Part shown: positions 1-7,486 of the stretch, one piece after another
Position numbering within the stretch: the first letter of the stretch is position 1
How the letters are laid out: each line of letters starts with the position of its first letter
Source: Porphyromonadaceae bacterium
GTDB lineage: Bacteria; Bacteroidota; Bacteroidia; Bacteroidales; CAMTPD01
DNA length: 10,813 bases
Direction: 5' to 3'
Assembly (NCBI GenBank): GCA_003447595.1
Contig: DLYT01000014.1
Coordinates: forward strand, 19,059-29,871
Translations under genes and position numbers: made by a program
The notes under the pieces: generated by a model
What the model was told of the DNA's origin: nothing
Database searches by the model: none
The model's input: the letters and a program-made list of their open reading frames with translations, nothing else

Positions 1-2
1 AA

Positions 3-1355
3 AAAGCTGTTGAGGCGGTGCATGCGGCTTTTGCTACCGAGTTTGCAAATGGAACACTTGCTCCGATCAAGGTAGAAACATCTTTGGCAATGATTGCTTT
101 GGTAGGTGATAGTATGGTGAATCTGCCGGGGATCAGTGGCCGGATGTTTAGTGTGCTCGGTCGTAATGGTGTAAACATTCGTGCAATTGCTCAAGGGTCG
201 TCAGAACGTAACATCTCAGCCGTGATTGCTCGCTCCGATTTAAAGAAAGCATTGAATGCTCTGCATGAGCAATTTTTTGAGTCGGTATATAAACAGATCA
301 ATCTATTTGTAGTAGGAGTAGGTAATGTAGGAAGTCGCTTGATGGAGCAACTATGCAAGCAGGCTGCCTATCTGCAAGAGCACCTTCGGTTACAAGTGCG
401 ACTGATTGGTGTATCTAATAGCACAACAATGGTATTTGAAGAAGATGGTATTGAATGGGACAACTGGCGAAATGCCCTTAGCAACGGACGTCCCATGCAG
501 TTGGATCAATTCGTTGAGCATGTAATTGAGTTGAATAAGCGTAACTCTATATTTGTAGATAACACTGCCTGCGATGAAGTGGCTAATGTATATGCAACAT
601 TGCTTCGAAAAAGTATATCAGTTGTTACCTGCAATAAGATCGCTTGTTCGTCCGATTATACCTCCTACAAGCATCTCAAAAGTTTGGCTCAGAAATACAA
701 TGCGCAGTTTCTTTTCGAAACCAATGTAGGAGCAGGACTCCCCGTTATCAATACATTAAATGACTTGCTGCGCAGTGGTGACAAGATCAATCGTATTCAT
801 GCCGTACTTTCGGGAACAATGAATTTTGTCTTTAATGAATATGACGGAACCCGTACATTTGCCGAAGTTGTGAAACAAGCCCAAGACGAAGGATATACAG
901 AGCCCGATCCGCGACTTGATCTAAGCGGACTCGATGTAATGCGCAAGATCGTTATTTTGGCACGAGAGGCCGGCCGCAGTGTAGAGATGAGTGAGATTCG
1001 GAACGATGGCTTTCTTCCCCAGTCGTGTTTTGATGGAGATGTGACACAGTTTTACCATGAATTGGCAAAACATGAAGCTCACTTCCAGAAGCTTTATTCC
1101 GATGCAAGTGCAGCAGGAAAACGCCTCAAGTATCTGGCTTCGATAGATGGTGATACCATTCAGGTGGGCTTGGAAGCGGTATCTTCAGAGTGCGACTTCT
1201 TCAATCTGGATGGAAAAGACAATGCTGTTCTTTTTTATACCAACCGTTACCCCGAGCAACCGCTGGTAATAAAGGGGGCTGGGGCTGGAGCCGAAGTTAC
1301 TGCTTCCGGATTGTTTTCTGATATCATACGTGCTGCACGCATTGCACATTCATAA
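3..1355 (+). CDS. thrA: Bifunctional aspartokinase/homoserine dehydrogenase, C-terminal part (5' end outside window)
   Basis: This catalyses the first and third steps from aspartate toward threonine, in the cytoplasm; only the end of the regulatory region and the whole homoserine dehydrogenase half are present. The frame is open from base 3, so the GTG at 18 is an internal codon and not a start. The first ~95 residues are an ACT-type segment (LPGISGRMFSVL, IAQGSSERNIS) matching the one that precedes the dehydrogenase in E. coli ThrA. The NADP-binding GVGNVG loop follows near nt 315-330. The homoserine dehydrogenase signature A-x3-G-Y-T-x2-D-P-x2-D-L-x-G-x-D-x3-K is complete at nt 879-947. The end (AGAGAEVTASGLFSDI) also aligns with ThrA. 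About 450 of the roughly 815 residues usual for the family are visible. It heads the thrA-thrB-thrC set. The ACT segment suggests feedback control by threonine; that is family knowledge, not seen here. Confidence 0.97.
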   Translation, partial: KAVEAVHAAFATEFANGTLAPIKVETSLAMIALVGDSMVNLPGISGRMFSVLGRNGVNIRAIAQGSSERNISAVIARSDLKKALNALHEQFFESVYKQINLFVVGVGNVGSRLMEQLCKQAAYLQEHLRLQVRLIGVSNSTTMVFEEDGIEWDNWRNALSNGRPMQLDQFVEHVIELNKRNSIFVDNTACDEVANVYATLLRKSISVVTCNKIACSSDYTSYKHLKSLAQKYNAQFLFETNVGAGLPVINTLNDLLRSGDKINRIHAVLSGTMNFVFNEYDGTRTFAEVVKQAQDEGYTEPDPRLDLSGLDVMRKIVILAREAGRSVEMSEIRNDGFLPQSCFDGDVTQFYHELAKHEAHFQKLYSDASAAGKRLKYLASIDGDTIQVGLEAVSSECDFFNLDGKDNAVLFYTNRYPEQPLVIKGAGAGAEVTASGLFSDIIRAARIAHS

Positions 1356-1376
1356 TTTACACAAATGCTTCTTCTT

Positions 1377-2303
1377 ATGAAAAAACAAATCAAAATATTA
1401 GCTCCGGCTACAGTAGCCAACGTAGTGTGCGGATTCGATATACTCGGATTTGCACTTGACAATCCGAATGATGAGATGGTAATGCGGCTTATCGACGAAC
1501 CTGTTGTGCGGATTATTAATAAAGACCATTACAATCTCCCTACCAATCCGCCCGACAATGTAGCAGGGGCTGCACTTCTTGCTTTGATGGAAGACTATCC
1601 TCAGCCCGTAGGGTTTGAAGTAGAGATTAAGAAAAATATCATGCCCGGTAGTGGTATTGGTTCCAGTGCCGCGAGTGCCGCCGGTGCTGTAGTAGGTGCA
1701 AACTATTTGTTGGGCAATCCTTATACTCCCGATCAGTTGGTCGGTTTTGCAATGTTTGGCGAAAAGGTTGCCAGTGGTGTTAAACATGCGGATAATATCA
1801 CCCCGTGTATTTTTGGTGGTGTTACATTGATTCGTTCTACCGATCCGCTCGATATTGTACCGCTGTCGGCTCCCGATTTGTATGTAACAGTAGTACACCC
1901 TCAGATTGAAGTAAAGACAGAGAATGCCCGAAAGATTTTGAAACAGCACGTCGAACTCAAATCTGCGATTCGACAATGGGGTAATGTGGCCGGTGTTGTA
2001 GCCGGTTTACTCAAGAAAGATTACGAGCTACTGGGGCGTTCGCTCGAAGATGTAATCATCGAGCCCATTCGAAGTATTTTGATTCCCGGGTTTGATGACA
2101 TCAAGATGCAAAGTAAAGCCGTAGGAGCATTAGGCGGTGGGATCTCCGGTTCGGGCCCTTCTATATTTATGCTCAGCAAGGACGAAGCTACAGCCCAAGC
2201 CGTAGCAGAAGTCATGAGTAATGTATACACATCTCTTGCTATCGATTATCATATTTATGTCACTTCTGTAAATACAGTAGGAGTGAGGGTTTCAGAATTC
2301 TAA
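1377..2303 (+). CDS. thrB: Homoserine kinase, GHMP family
   Basis: Phosphorylates L-homoserine with ATP to O-phosphohomoserine, the substrate of the threonine synthase encoded next; cytoplasmic. The N-terminus LAPATVANVVCGFDILG is typical of ThrB. The GHMP ATP-binding loop PGSGIGSSAASAAG lies at residues 90-103. The C-terminal GHMP glycine motif GGGISGSGPS lies near residue 250. At 308 residues the length is normal. I chose ATG 1377 because family members usually begin only a few residues before the LAPATVANV strand. ATG 1365 in the same frame would add MLLL and is the alternative start. The gene begins 21 bp (or 9 bp) after the thrA stop and ends 14 bp before thrC, so the three are surely co-transcribed. 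Many Bacteroides are annotated with a phosphoglycerate-mutase-like gene (apgM) between thrA and thrC, so a true GHMP kinase here is a useful taxonomic hint. Confidence 0.95.
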   Translation: MKKQIKILAPATVANVVCGFDILGFALDNPNDEMVMRLIDEPVVRIINKDHYNLPTNPPDNVAGAALLALMEDYPQPVGFEVEIKKNIMPGSGIGSSAASAAGAVVGANYLLGNPYTPDQLVGFAMFGEKVASGVKHADNITPCIFGGVTLIRSTDPLDIVPLSAPDLYVTVVHPQIEVKTENARKILKQHVELKSAIRQWGNVAGVVAGLLKKDYELLGRSLEDVIIEPIRSILIPGFDDIKMQSKAVGALGGGISGSGPSIFMLSKDEATAQAVAEVMSNVYTSLAIDYHIYVTSVNTVGVRVSEF

Positions 2304-2317
2304 CAACAGTTGATCTT

Positions 2318-3613
2318 ATGAAATACTATAGTACAAACAAGCAAGCTCCGCTGGTCGATTTTCGTGAAGCAACCATTGCAGGGCTGGCTCCGGATAAAGG
2401 ACTTTATTTTCCACATTATATACCGCAATTATCCGATTCGTTTCTCTCCGAAATCGAGCATCTCGCCGATGCCGATATTGGTTATGCTGTGATGCAACCT
2501 TATGTGGGTAATACGATTCCGGACGATAAATTGCGAGAGATTATCCGTCAAACGCTCTCTTTTGAGATACCCTTGGTGTCGGTTACAGAAAAAATAGCAT
2601 CACTCGAACTCTTTCATGGTCCTACCTTTGCTTTCAAAGATCTTGGAGCTCGATTTATGAGCCGCTGTATGGGTTATTTTGCGGAACAAATCGATAAACC
2701 GATGACCGTGCTTGTTGCGACTTCGGGCGATACCGGTGGTGCAGTAGCAAACGGATTCTATAATGTACCCGGTGTAGAAGTTGTTATTCTATATCCCTCG
2801 GGTAAAGTGTCGGAGGTGCAAGAGCTACAACTTACCACATTGGGCGGAAATATTAGAGCACTAGAAGTAGAGGGGACATTTGATGATTGTCAGCGCATGG
2901 TGAAAGACGCTTTTGCGGATGCAACACTTCGAGAGTCCTTGTTTCTCACTTCTGCCAATTCCATCAACGTGGCGCGATGGTTACCGCAACAGCTTTTTTA
3001 TTTTCTAGGGTATAAACAGTGGAAGCCTCAGGCAACTCGTCCGGTGGTAGCTGTGCCAAGTGGAAACTTTGGCAACATTTGCTCCGGAATGCTGGCCAAG
3101 GAATCGGGGCTTCCGTTGGGCGACTTTGTTGTAGCTTGCAATGCCAACGATGCTGTTGTAGATTATTTACAAAGCGGCAGTTATTGCGCAAAGCCAACGG
3201 TTGCGACCATTTCAAATGCGATGGATGTGGGCAATCCTAGCAATTTTGTGAGGATACTCGAACTATATGGAAACAACTATCATGCAATAAACAGACAAAT
3301 CAAAGGGTATACCATTAGTGATGAGGATACGCTTGCTACGATACGTAGCGTATACCACGACACCGGCTATTTGCTCGACCCGCATGGAGCGGTTGCCTAT
3401 CAGGCGTTGAGTCGTTATCTATCCGTCAATCCCGAAGAATCCGGCTTTATACTCGAAACAGCTCATCCTATCAAGTTTGAACTGCCGAATGATATCCGTT
3501 TTCAATGTTCGGACCAACTACGAGAGGCATTACAACAATTACGCGCAGCCACAAAGCAGTCGGTGCGAATATCTCCACAATACCAAGCATTAAAAGCTTA
3601 TTTATTACACTAA
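2318..3613 (+). CDS. thrC: Threonine synthase (PLP-dependent)
   Basis: Converts O-phosphohomoserine and water to L-threonine and phosphate, the last step of the pathway; a cytoplasmic fold-type II PLP enzyme. The family N-terminus (YYSTNKQAPLVDFREA, then GLAPDKGLYFP) is present. The PLP lysine is K107 in HGPTFAFKDLGARF. The serine/threonine-rich loop TSGDTGGA lies at residues 135-142. The glycine loop that holds the PLP phosphate appears as PSGNFGNI near residue 245. At 431 residues it matches the bacterial E. coli-like class. It starts 14 bp after thrB and closes the operon. Its TAA stop is the first three bases of the inner arm of a long terminator hairpin, so translation ends inside the hairpin sequence. 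No frameshift or missing motif was seen. Confidence 0.97.
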   Translation: MKYYSTNKQAPLVDFREATIAGLAPDKGLYFPHYIPQLSDSFLSEIEHLADADIGYAVMQPYVGNTIPDDKLREIIRQTLSFEIPLVSVTEKIASLELFHGPTFAFKDLGARFMSRCMGYFAEQIDKPMTVLVATSGDTGGAVANGFYNVPGVEVVILYPSGKVSEVQELQLTTLGGNIRALEVEGTFDDCQRMVKDAFADATLRESLFLTSANSINVARWLPQQLFYFLGYKQWKPQATRPVVAVPSGNFGNICSGMLAKESGLPLGDFVVACNANDAVVDYLQSGSYCAKPTVATISNAMDVGNPSNFVRILELYGNNYHAINRQIKGYTISDEDTLATIRSVYHDTGYLLDPHGAVAYQALSRYLSVNPEESGFILETAHPIKFELPNDIRFQCSDQLREALQQLRAATKQSVRISPQYQALKAYLLH

Positions 3614-3657
3614 ACAAAAAAAGGCCTCCCGATAGGGAAGCCTTTTTTTGTTTAGTG
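3608..3657 (+). terminator. Strong hairpin terminator after thrC, palindromic and probably bidirectional
   Basis: The core is GGCCTCCC-GATA-GGGAAGCC (3623-3642), flanked by seven A on the left and seven T on the right. Pairing continues outward through TAAAC/GTTTA to about 3608 and 3657, giving a stem of about 23 bp with one internal mismatch. On the + strand that mismatch is C3626 against A3639; read on the - strand it becomes a U-G wobble, so the - strand RNA forms the better stem. The thrC stop codon (3611-3613) lies in the left arm. The same core occurs again at 9577-9609. Termination is inferred from structure plus the U-run. Confidence 0.9.
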
Positions 3658-3781
3658 CCTTCTTTTAGCTAAATGAATGATATTTATAGATGTGTGATAA
3701 AAAAAAGGTAGATATACTGGTTAAAAATCACAAATACGAATATATAATAATAAAAAGAATGATTATTAAGTAAAATATGCA

Positions 3782-3789
3782 TATCTTTG
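3782..3789 (+). promoter_or_regulatory. Candidate Bacteroidales -7 promoter box for the fimbrial operon
   Basis: TATCTTTG matches the Bacteroidetes sigma-ABfr -7 consensus TAnnTTTG exactly. No TTTG -33 element is visible 19-21 bp upstream, which weakens the call. It sits within a small perfect inverted repeat, ATATCT (3781-3786) and AGATAT (3794-3799), which might be an operator or chance. If used, transcription would start near 3796 and leave a leader of about 180 nt before ATG 3979. Confidence 0.45.
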
Positions 3790-3915
3790 TATCAGATATA
3801 GATTCACACAAAATTATAATATATGTGTTTTTTGTAATGTAATAAGCTGAGTTAATCAGTAGTTTAATCCTGATTTTAATGTAAAACTGAATGCTGTTTT
3901 GCACAAACTAAGTCA

Positions 3916-3944
3916 GTCTTGTATTATATATTCTGCAACAAGAC
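3916..3944 (+). repeat. Short inverted repeat in the fimbrial operon leader
   Basis: GTCTTGT (3916-3922) and ACAAGAC (3938-3944) are perfect reverse complements separated by 15 bases, ending 34 bp before ATG 3979. It could be a leader hairpin or a protein-binding site. In AT-rich DNA a 7-bp repeat can also arise by chance, so its role is unknown. Confidence 0.4.
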
Positions 3945-3978
3945 GCTAGGTGCAACAGCTCTTATAATATTTTTAGAT

Positions 3979-5223
3979 ATGAGGTGCTATAAGTTATCCA
4001 TCATTTTACTAATCCTTGTTTTTGGTGCTACTGATTCATCTGCACAATCGATTGGTGATACCTCTCCGTCTGTTTTGCTTTACTACAAAGTGAATGGTTT
4101 TGGTATAAACCAAGATTATTTGTCAAATCGACAATCGCTTGATCGTTTAAGAGAGATGTTTAGTCTGGAGCGAAGTGCTGTTTTCCCCGACTCAATAGAA
4201 CTTCAGATTGCCTCTTCTCCTGATGGAGCAATACATTTGAATGAGTCGTTATCCCATAAAAGAGCTAGGCAAATACAGCAGAACTTCTCAGATTTACGTC
4301 ATCTGTTGCTCAATAATCGTATTAAGTTACGCGTGGTTGCAGAAGATTGGACTCGATTTGAAGAGTTGGCGATAGCAGACCCGTATGTGACAAAGAATGA
4401 AGCTCTAGTTCAAATTCTAAAAAAGGAAACCTCGCCCGATGAAAAGGAGCAAGTGTTAAAGCAGTTCGCAAACGGGCAATATTGGTCTTATTTTGTGTCA
4501 GAGCTATTGCCGCTAACCCGCTATGCCCGGTTTACTTTTCATCAACCTAAAAAGATAAAAGGATCCCCATTCTCTATCTCATCCGCACCCAGTGTTTCAA
4601 TCAATCCTGGAGAGTCTGTGTCTTTACCCTCGATAGATGTAGCAGAAAAATCATACAAGCAGAGACCTCATTTTGCTCTAAAAACGAATCTACTTTTTGA
4701 TGCTTTTTCAGCGATAAATGCTGAGATCGAAGTGCCGATTGGCAATCGATGGTCTGTGTCGGGCGAACTCATATTTCCATGGTGGAAGTCTGATAAAGAA
4801 AATTTCACGATGCAGTTATTGTCGGGGCAAGGAGCGCTTAAGTATTGGTTTGGTAATCGCACCGCAGCTAATGTGCTTGAAGGATGGAGTCTTGGAATTA
4901 CAGGCGGGGCCGGGAAGTACGATTTGCAAATCTTTGATGAAGATGGAGAGCAAGGTCACTTTTATAATCTGGGATTGCAAGGAGGTTATGCACACCGACT
5001 GGGAAAACATCTGAAAATGGAATATGCGCTTGGTGCCGGGTTTATGCGTATGGATTATAAATCCTACGACAAAGTATATGGAACCGAATATGGAAATATT
5101 AAAGTATTTCGTTATCCATGGGTAGAAAAGCGGCGCGACTGGTGGGGGCCATTTACGGCCAAGGTGTCATTGGTTTGGCTCATAAAATATAAATCGGAAG
5201 ATAAGAAAGGAGCTTTAAAATGA
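3979..5223 (+). CDS. OmpA-like/DUF3575 outer-membrane protein of a fimbrial operon
   Basis: Probably an outer-membrane or periplasm-facing accessory protein for fimbria export or anchoring; the exact role is not established. The ATG at 3979 is chosen because it puts a signal peptide (MRCYKLSIILLILVFGATDS, cleaved near SSAQS) at the N-terminus; the frame extends up to a TTG at 3919, but those 20 residues spoil the signal. Residues ~71-103 contain an OmpA-like pattern (IASSPDGAIHLNESLSHKRA), reminiscent of the fold that contacts peptidoglycan. From residue ~231 the C-terminal half (ALKTNLLFDAFSAINAEIEV, WSVSGELIFPWW, KYWFG, WWGPFTAKVSLVWL) matches DUF3575, whose alternating aromatic strands look like a small beta-barrel. 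The length is 414 residues. Its stop overlaps the next start by 4 bp, so the two are translationally coupled. Confidence 0.85.
   Translation: MRCYKLSIILLILVFGATDSSAQSIGDTSPSVLLYYKVNGFGINQDYLSNRQSLDRLREMFSLERSAVFPDSIELQIASSPDGAIHLNESLSHKRARQIQQNFSDLRHLLLNNRIKLRVVAEDWTRFEELAIADPYVTKNEALVQILKKETSPDEKEQVLKQFANGQYWSYFVSELLPLTRYARFTFHQPKKIKGSPFSISSAPSVSINPGESVSLPSIDVAEKSYKQRPHFALKTNLLFDAFSAINAEIEVPIGNRWSVSGELIFPWWKSDKENFTMQLLSGQGALKYWFGNRTAANVLEGWSLGITGGAGKYDLQIFDEDGEQGHFYNLGLQGGYAHRLGKHLKMEYALGAGFMRMDYKSYDKVYGTEYGNIKVFRYPWVEKRRDWWGPFTAKVSLVWLIKYKSEDKKGALK
5207..5212 (+). promoter_or_regulatory. Shine-Dalgarno-like site and ATGA coupling for the DUF5119 gene
   Basis: AAGGAG lies 7 bases before ATG 5220, inside the last codons of the upstream gene, and the stop and start overlap as ATGA (5220-5223). 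Clear Shine-Dalgarno sites are uncommon in Bacteroidetes, so this supports the start and points to coupled translation of these two proteins. Confidence 0.6.
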
Positions 5224-6224
5224 AACAAACTAGCATAATTACATATCTGTTTGCTCTATTGCTGCTTGTGTCTTGTGATCGGGATCCGTTGTATTACGCA
5301 ACAAAAGATACTGCAACCGTACGCTTCAACTTCGATTGGAGTGGAGCAGATCTTTCTCCCAATGGCGTTAGTGCATTTATTTATAAAACGAATACCGGCG
5401 GAGTATTGCGATTGCGTGAAATCAGTCCGATTGCCCAACGAATCGATCTGGATTTACCTGTAGGATGTTATGATATCATTTTCGTCAACGATACCGAAGC
5501 CGAATTAGACAATATAAATTTCGGTGAAACATATGTTCAAAACACATTCAAAGCAATCGCGACAATGAATGTTAATTCGAAGTTTCAAACTCGCTTCGGT
5601 CAGCAAGAAGGTTATTTCACCGGCGAATCAGATGTGTTGGCCAAAGCGATCGTTCGAAATGTAGAAGTTACCGTGGACGAAGTCAAGTACCATACGTCTC
5701 GACCATCACTCGGGGAGTTGGTTATTTCAAAAGAGTATCAAGTATTACCCACACGCGCATCCAACATTGTCAATGTAGAGATTGATGTGGAAAACATCGG
5801 ATCACTTGCAGGTACCCCCTTGTGTAAACTTACTAATATGTCTTCGGGTTGCTTGATGGACAACAATTCTAGGCTCAATGAAAACGTGACGATTGAGTTT
5901 GTGCTCAATAAGCGGACTCTCGACAAAGGAAATTCAAAAAAAGGAACCTTAGGGCGCGAGTTTGCAACTTTCGGGCTTCACGATGGAGCTACAAAAGCCG
6001 ATAGATCCCATATGCTGCTGCTTCATTTTGAACTAATCAACGGGGAAGATTACCAAGTTGAGCTTGATGTAACAGAAAGTATTATGACACTATCAGATGA
6101 TATCAATACCATACATACCATTCGGGGTAAAGTGGAGTTGCCGGTTGTAATCGGTAATGGAAGCGGTCCTTTCAATCCCGACTTGGAAGAATGGGAAGAT
6201 ACGGAAGTTGATCTTCCCGTGTAG
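5220..6224 (+). CDS. DUF5119 (FimB/Mfa2-like) fimbrial anchor lipoprotein
   Basis: Likely the outer-membrane lipoprotein that anchors the fimbria and ends its growth, by analogy with FimB/Mfa2. A signal peptidase II signal is clear: MKQTSIITYLFALLLLVSC with the lipobox LVSC, so Cys19 would be lipidated. The mature start (DRDPLYY) followed by ATVRFNFDWS, then a PVGCYDIIFVN segment, fits DUF5119, a beta-sandwich family related to Mfa2. No arginine cleavage site of the TRG type is seen near the N-terminus, as expected for an anchor that keeps its lipid. The length is 334 residues. It is the second gene of the operon and is followed after 67 bp by the first fimbrillin gene. The family match is fairly firm; the anchor role is inferred from position and from lipoprotein status. 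Confidence 0.83.
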   Translation: MKQTSIITYLFALLLLVSCDRDPLYYATKDTATVRFNFDWSGADLSPNGVSAFIYKTNTGGVLRLREISPIAQRIDLDLPVGCYDIIFVNDTEAELDNINFGETYVQNTFKAIATMNVNSKFQTRFGQQEGYFTGESDVLAKAIVRNVEVTVDEVKYHTSRPSLGELVISKEYQVLPTRASNIVNVEIDVENIGSLAGTPLCKLTNMSSGCLMDNNSRLNENVTIEFVLNKRTLDKGNSKKGTLGREFATFGLHDGATKADRSHMLLLHFELINGEDYQVELDVTESIMTLSDDINTIHTIRGKVELPVVIGNGSGPFNPDLEEWEDTEVDLPV

Positions 6225-6291
6225 TCAAATAAGTAGTAAGTATCGTATCATTAAAAATAAATCAGAAACTCACTTTTAAATTATATGTATT

Positions 6292-7392
6292 ATGAAACAG
6301 AAATTTTTATCCATGCTGCTTCTTTCTGCAGCAATCACAGGTTGTACAAGTCACGATGTTGTAGACACAGAGTACAACAACCAAGCAAACGGTATACGCT
6401 TTAGTGCATACAATGGAATCACGCGTGGTAATCCGGTAGATGGTAACGGCGAATTTATGGCAAATGGGTCTACATTTGGAGTAACGGCTTTTATCAGTAC
6501 AGGAACTGGGGCTTTTATGGGTACAACGGGCGAAGGAGCAGCGATTGTTTCAAACGGGACTACATGGGGTTACGTAAATGCCGGCGATATGAGATATTGG
6601 CCTACAGGAGGTCAAGCACTTGACTTCTATGCGTATGCTCCTTACGGTCATACTTCGATTACCAATAAATCATTTACAAAAACAACCGGCTTGAGCTTCG
6701 ATTATACGGTTCCGACTGATGAAGCAAAGCAGGTTGACGTAATGTTTGCTTCTGCCACGGGTCAAACTAAAGCTGCAGGAACTAATGCTGTTAATTTGTC
6801 ATTCAAGCACGCATTGACACAAGTACACTTTGCGGTTGCTACCAAAACAAGTTCGCTAAAGATTGATATTGCGCCAAATGGTATCACGATCAACAACATC
6901 AAATCAACAGGTACATTTACGTTGCCGACTGCTGCTAATGCTAATGGCTGGGAGCTTACAGATGATAAAACGAGTTATACCGTAACGAGTGATGAGATAA
7001 CAGGAGAGTATAAAGATGATGAAACACCAGGATATACAGAAATTGGCTCTGCTGATAACGCTTTGATGTTGCTTCCACAAACATTCGGTGCTTTATCTGG
7101 TGAAAATGAAGGTGCTTCCTTGACAATCTCTTGCAAAATCTATCAAGTATTGTCAGATGGTACTAAGATTTATTTAAAAGGTAGTGAAACTGGGTTCGCG
7201 TCCATTGATGTGCCAGTTTCGAGCATGGGGGTAGCTGATGGCGTAGCTACAGAGGTTTGGAATCGTGGCAAAAAAGTGACCTATCGATTATTGATCGGTG
7301 GAGGTCCGGCTACAGGACTTGAGCCTATCGAATTTACAACAGGTGTTGATTCTTGGGATACTGCCGACGGCGGAGTAATCGAGAACCAATAG
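6292..7392 (+). CDS. Fimbrillin-family lipoprotein, probable major stalk subunit
   Basis: A 366-residue fimbrillin (Mfa_like_1 type) likely to polymerise into the fimbrial shaft on the cell surface. The signal peptide ends in a lipobox I15-T16-G17-C18. The mature protein contains IRFSAYNGITRG, and R45-G46 is the likely site where a gingipain-like protease would remove the prosegment to open the donor-strand groove. Family blocks are YWPTGGQALDFYAYAPYG, LSFKHALTQVHFAV, ALMLLPQTF and the C-terminal WNRGKKVTYRLLI...IEFTTGVDSW, the last being the expected donor-strand region. The upstream bases are AT-rich without a Shine-Dalgarno site, common for well-expressed Bacteroidales genes. Being the shorter fimbrillin and followed by a stable hairpin, it is the best candidate for the abundant subunit. 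That assignment is inference; membership of the family is secure. Confidence 0.88.
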   Translation: MKQKFLSMLLLSAAITGCTSHDVVDTEYNNQANGIRFSAYNGITRGNPVDGNGEFMANGSTFGVTAFISTGTGAFMGTTGEGAAIVSNGTTWGYVNAGDMRYWPTGGQALDFYAYAPYGHTSITNKSFTKTTGLSFDYTVPTDEAKQVDVMFASATGQTKAAGTNAVNLSFKHALTQVHFAVATKTSSLKIDIAPNGITINNIKSTGTFTLPTAANANGWELTDDKTSYTVTSDEITGEYKDDETPGYTEIGSADNALMLLPQTFGALSGENEGASLTISCKIYQVLSDGTKIYLKGSETGFASIDVPVSSMGVADGVATEVWNRGKKVTYRLLIGGGPATGLEPIEFTTGVDSWDTADGGVIENQ

Positions 7393-7422
7393 GTCAATTA
7401 CACGCTTTTATTTCTCAAAAGA

Positions 7423-7453
7423 ACCGATGGTGTAGCATTGCTACGCCATCGGT
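7423..7453 (+). promoter_or_regulatory. Intra-operon stem-loop between the two fimbrillin genes
   Basis: ACCGATGGTGTAGC (7423-7436) pairs with GCTACGCCATCGGT (7440-7453) across a 3-base loop. This is a 14-bp stem with one G-U wobble (U7431-G7445). It is followed by ATATATTGC and not a run of T, so it does not look like a full intrinsic terminator. It more probably protects the 3' end of the stalk mRNA or causes partial attenuation, giving more stalk than tip. It is the only clear structure in the 94-bp gap. Confidence 0.75.
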
Positions 7454-7486
7454 ATATATTGCTATGTATGATAAAAACGAGCAACA

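Larger units (their letters stand above)
3658..3978 (+). other. AT-rich intergenic control region upstream of the fimbrial operon
   Basis: About 320 bp lie between the thrC terminator and the chosen start of the OmpA-like/DUF3575 gene, with no convincing gene on either strand. The stretch is very AT-rich compared with the genes on both sides. It contains a candidate -7 box at 3782-3789 and a 7-bp inverted repeat at 3916-3944. A weaker 6-bp inverted repeat (AATCAG/CTGATT) lies near 3855-3880. I saw no long inverted repeats that would mark an invertible promoter. Confidence 0.7.

Noticed and set aside
1398..1976. 192-codon frame on the - strand inside thrB
   Set aside because: It lies wholly opposite a well-conserved GHMP kinase and has no recognisable domain.
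3919..3978. A 20-residue N-terminal extension of the OmpA-like/DUF3575 protein from a TTG codon
   Set aside because: It would bury a good signal peptide that begins at ATG 3979, and TTG has no supporting ribosome site.
3658..3978. Phase-variable (invertible) promoter ahead of the fimbrial genes
   Set aside because: Only 6-7 bp inverted repeats are present; no long pair flanks the candidate promoter and no invertase gene is nearby.
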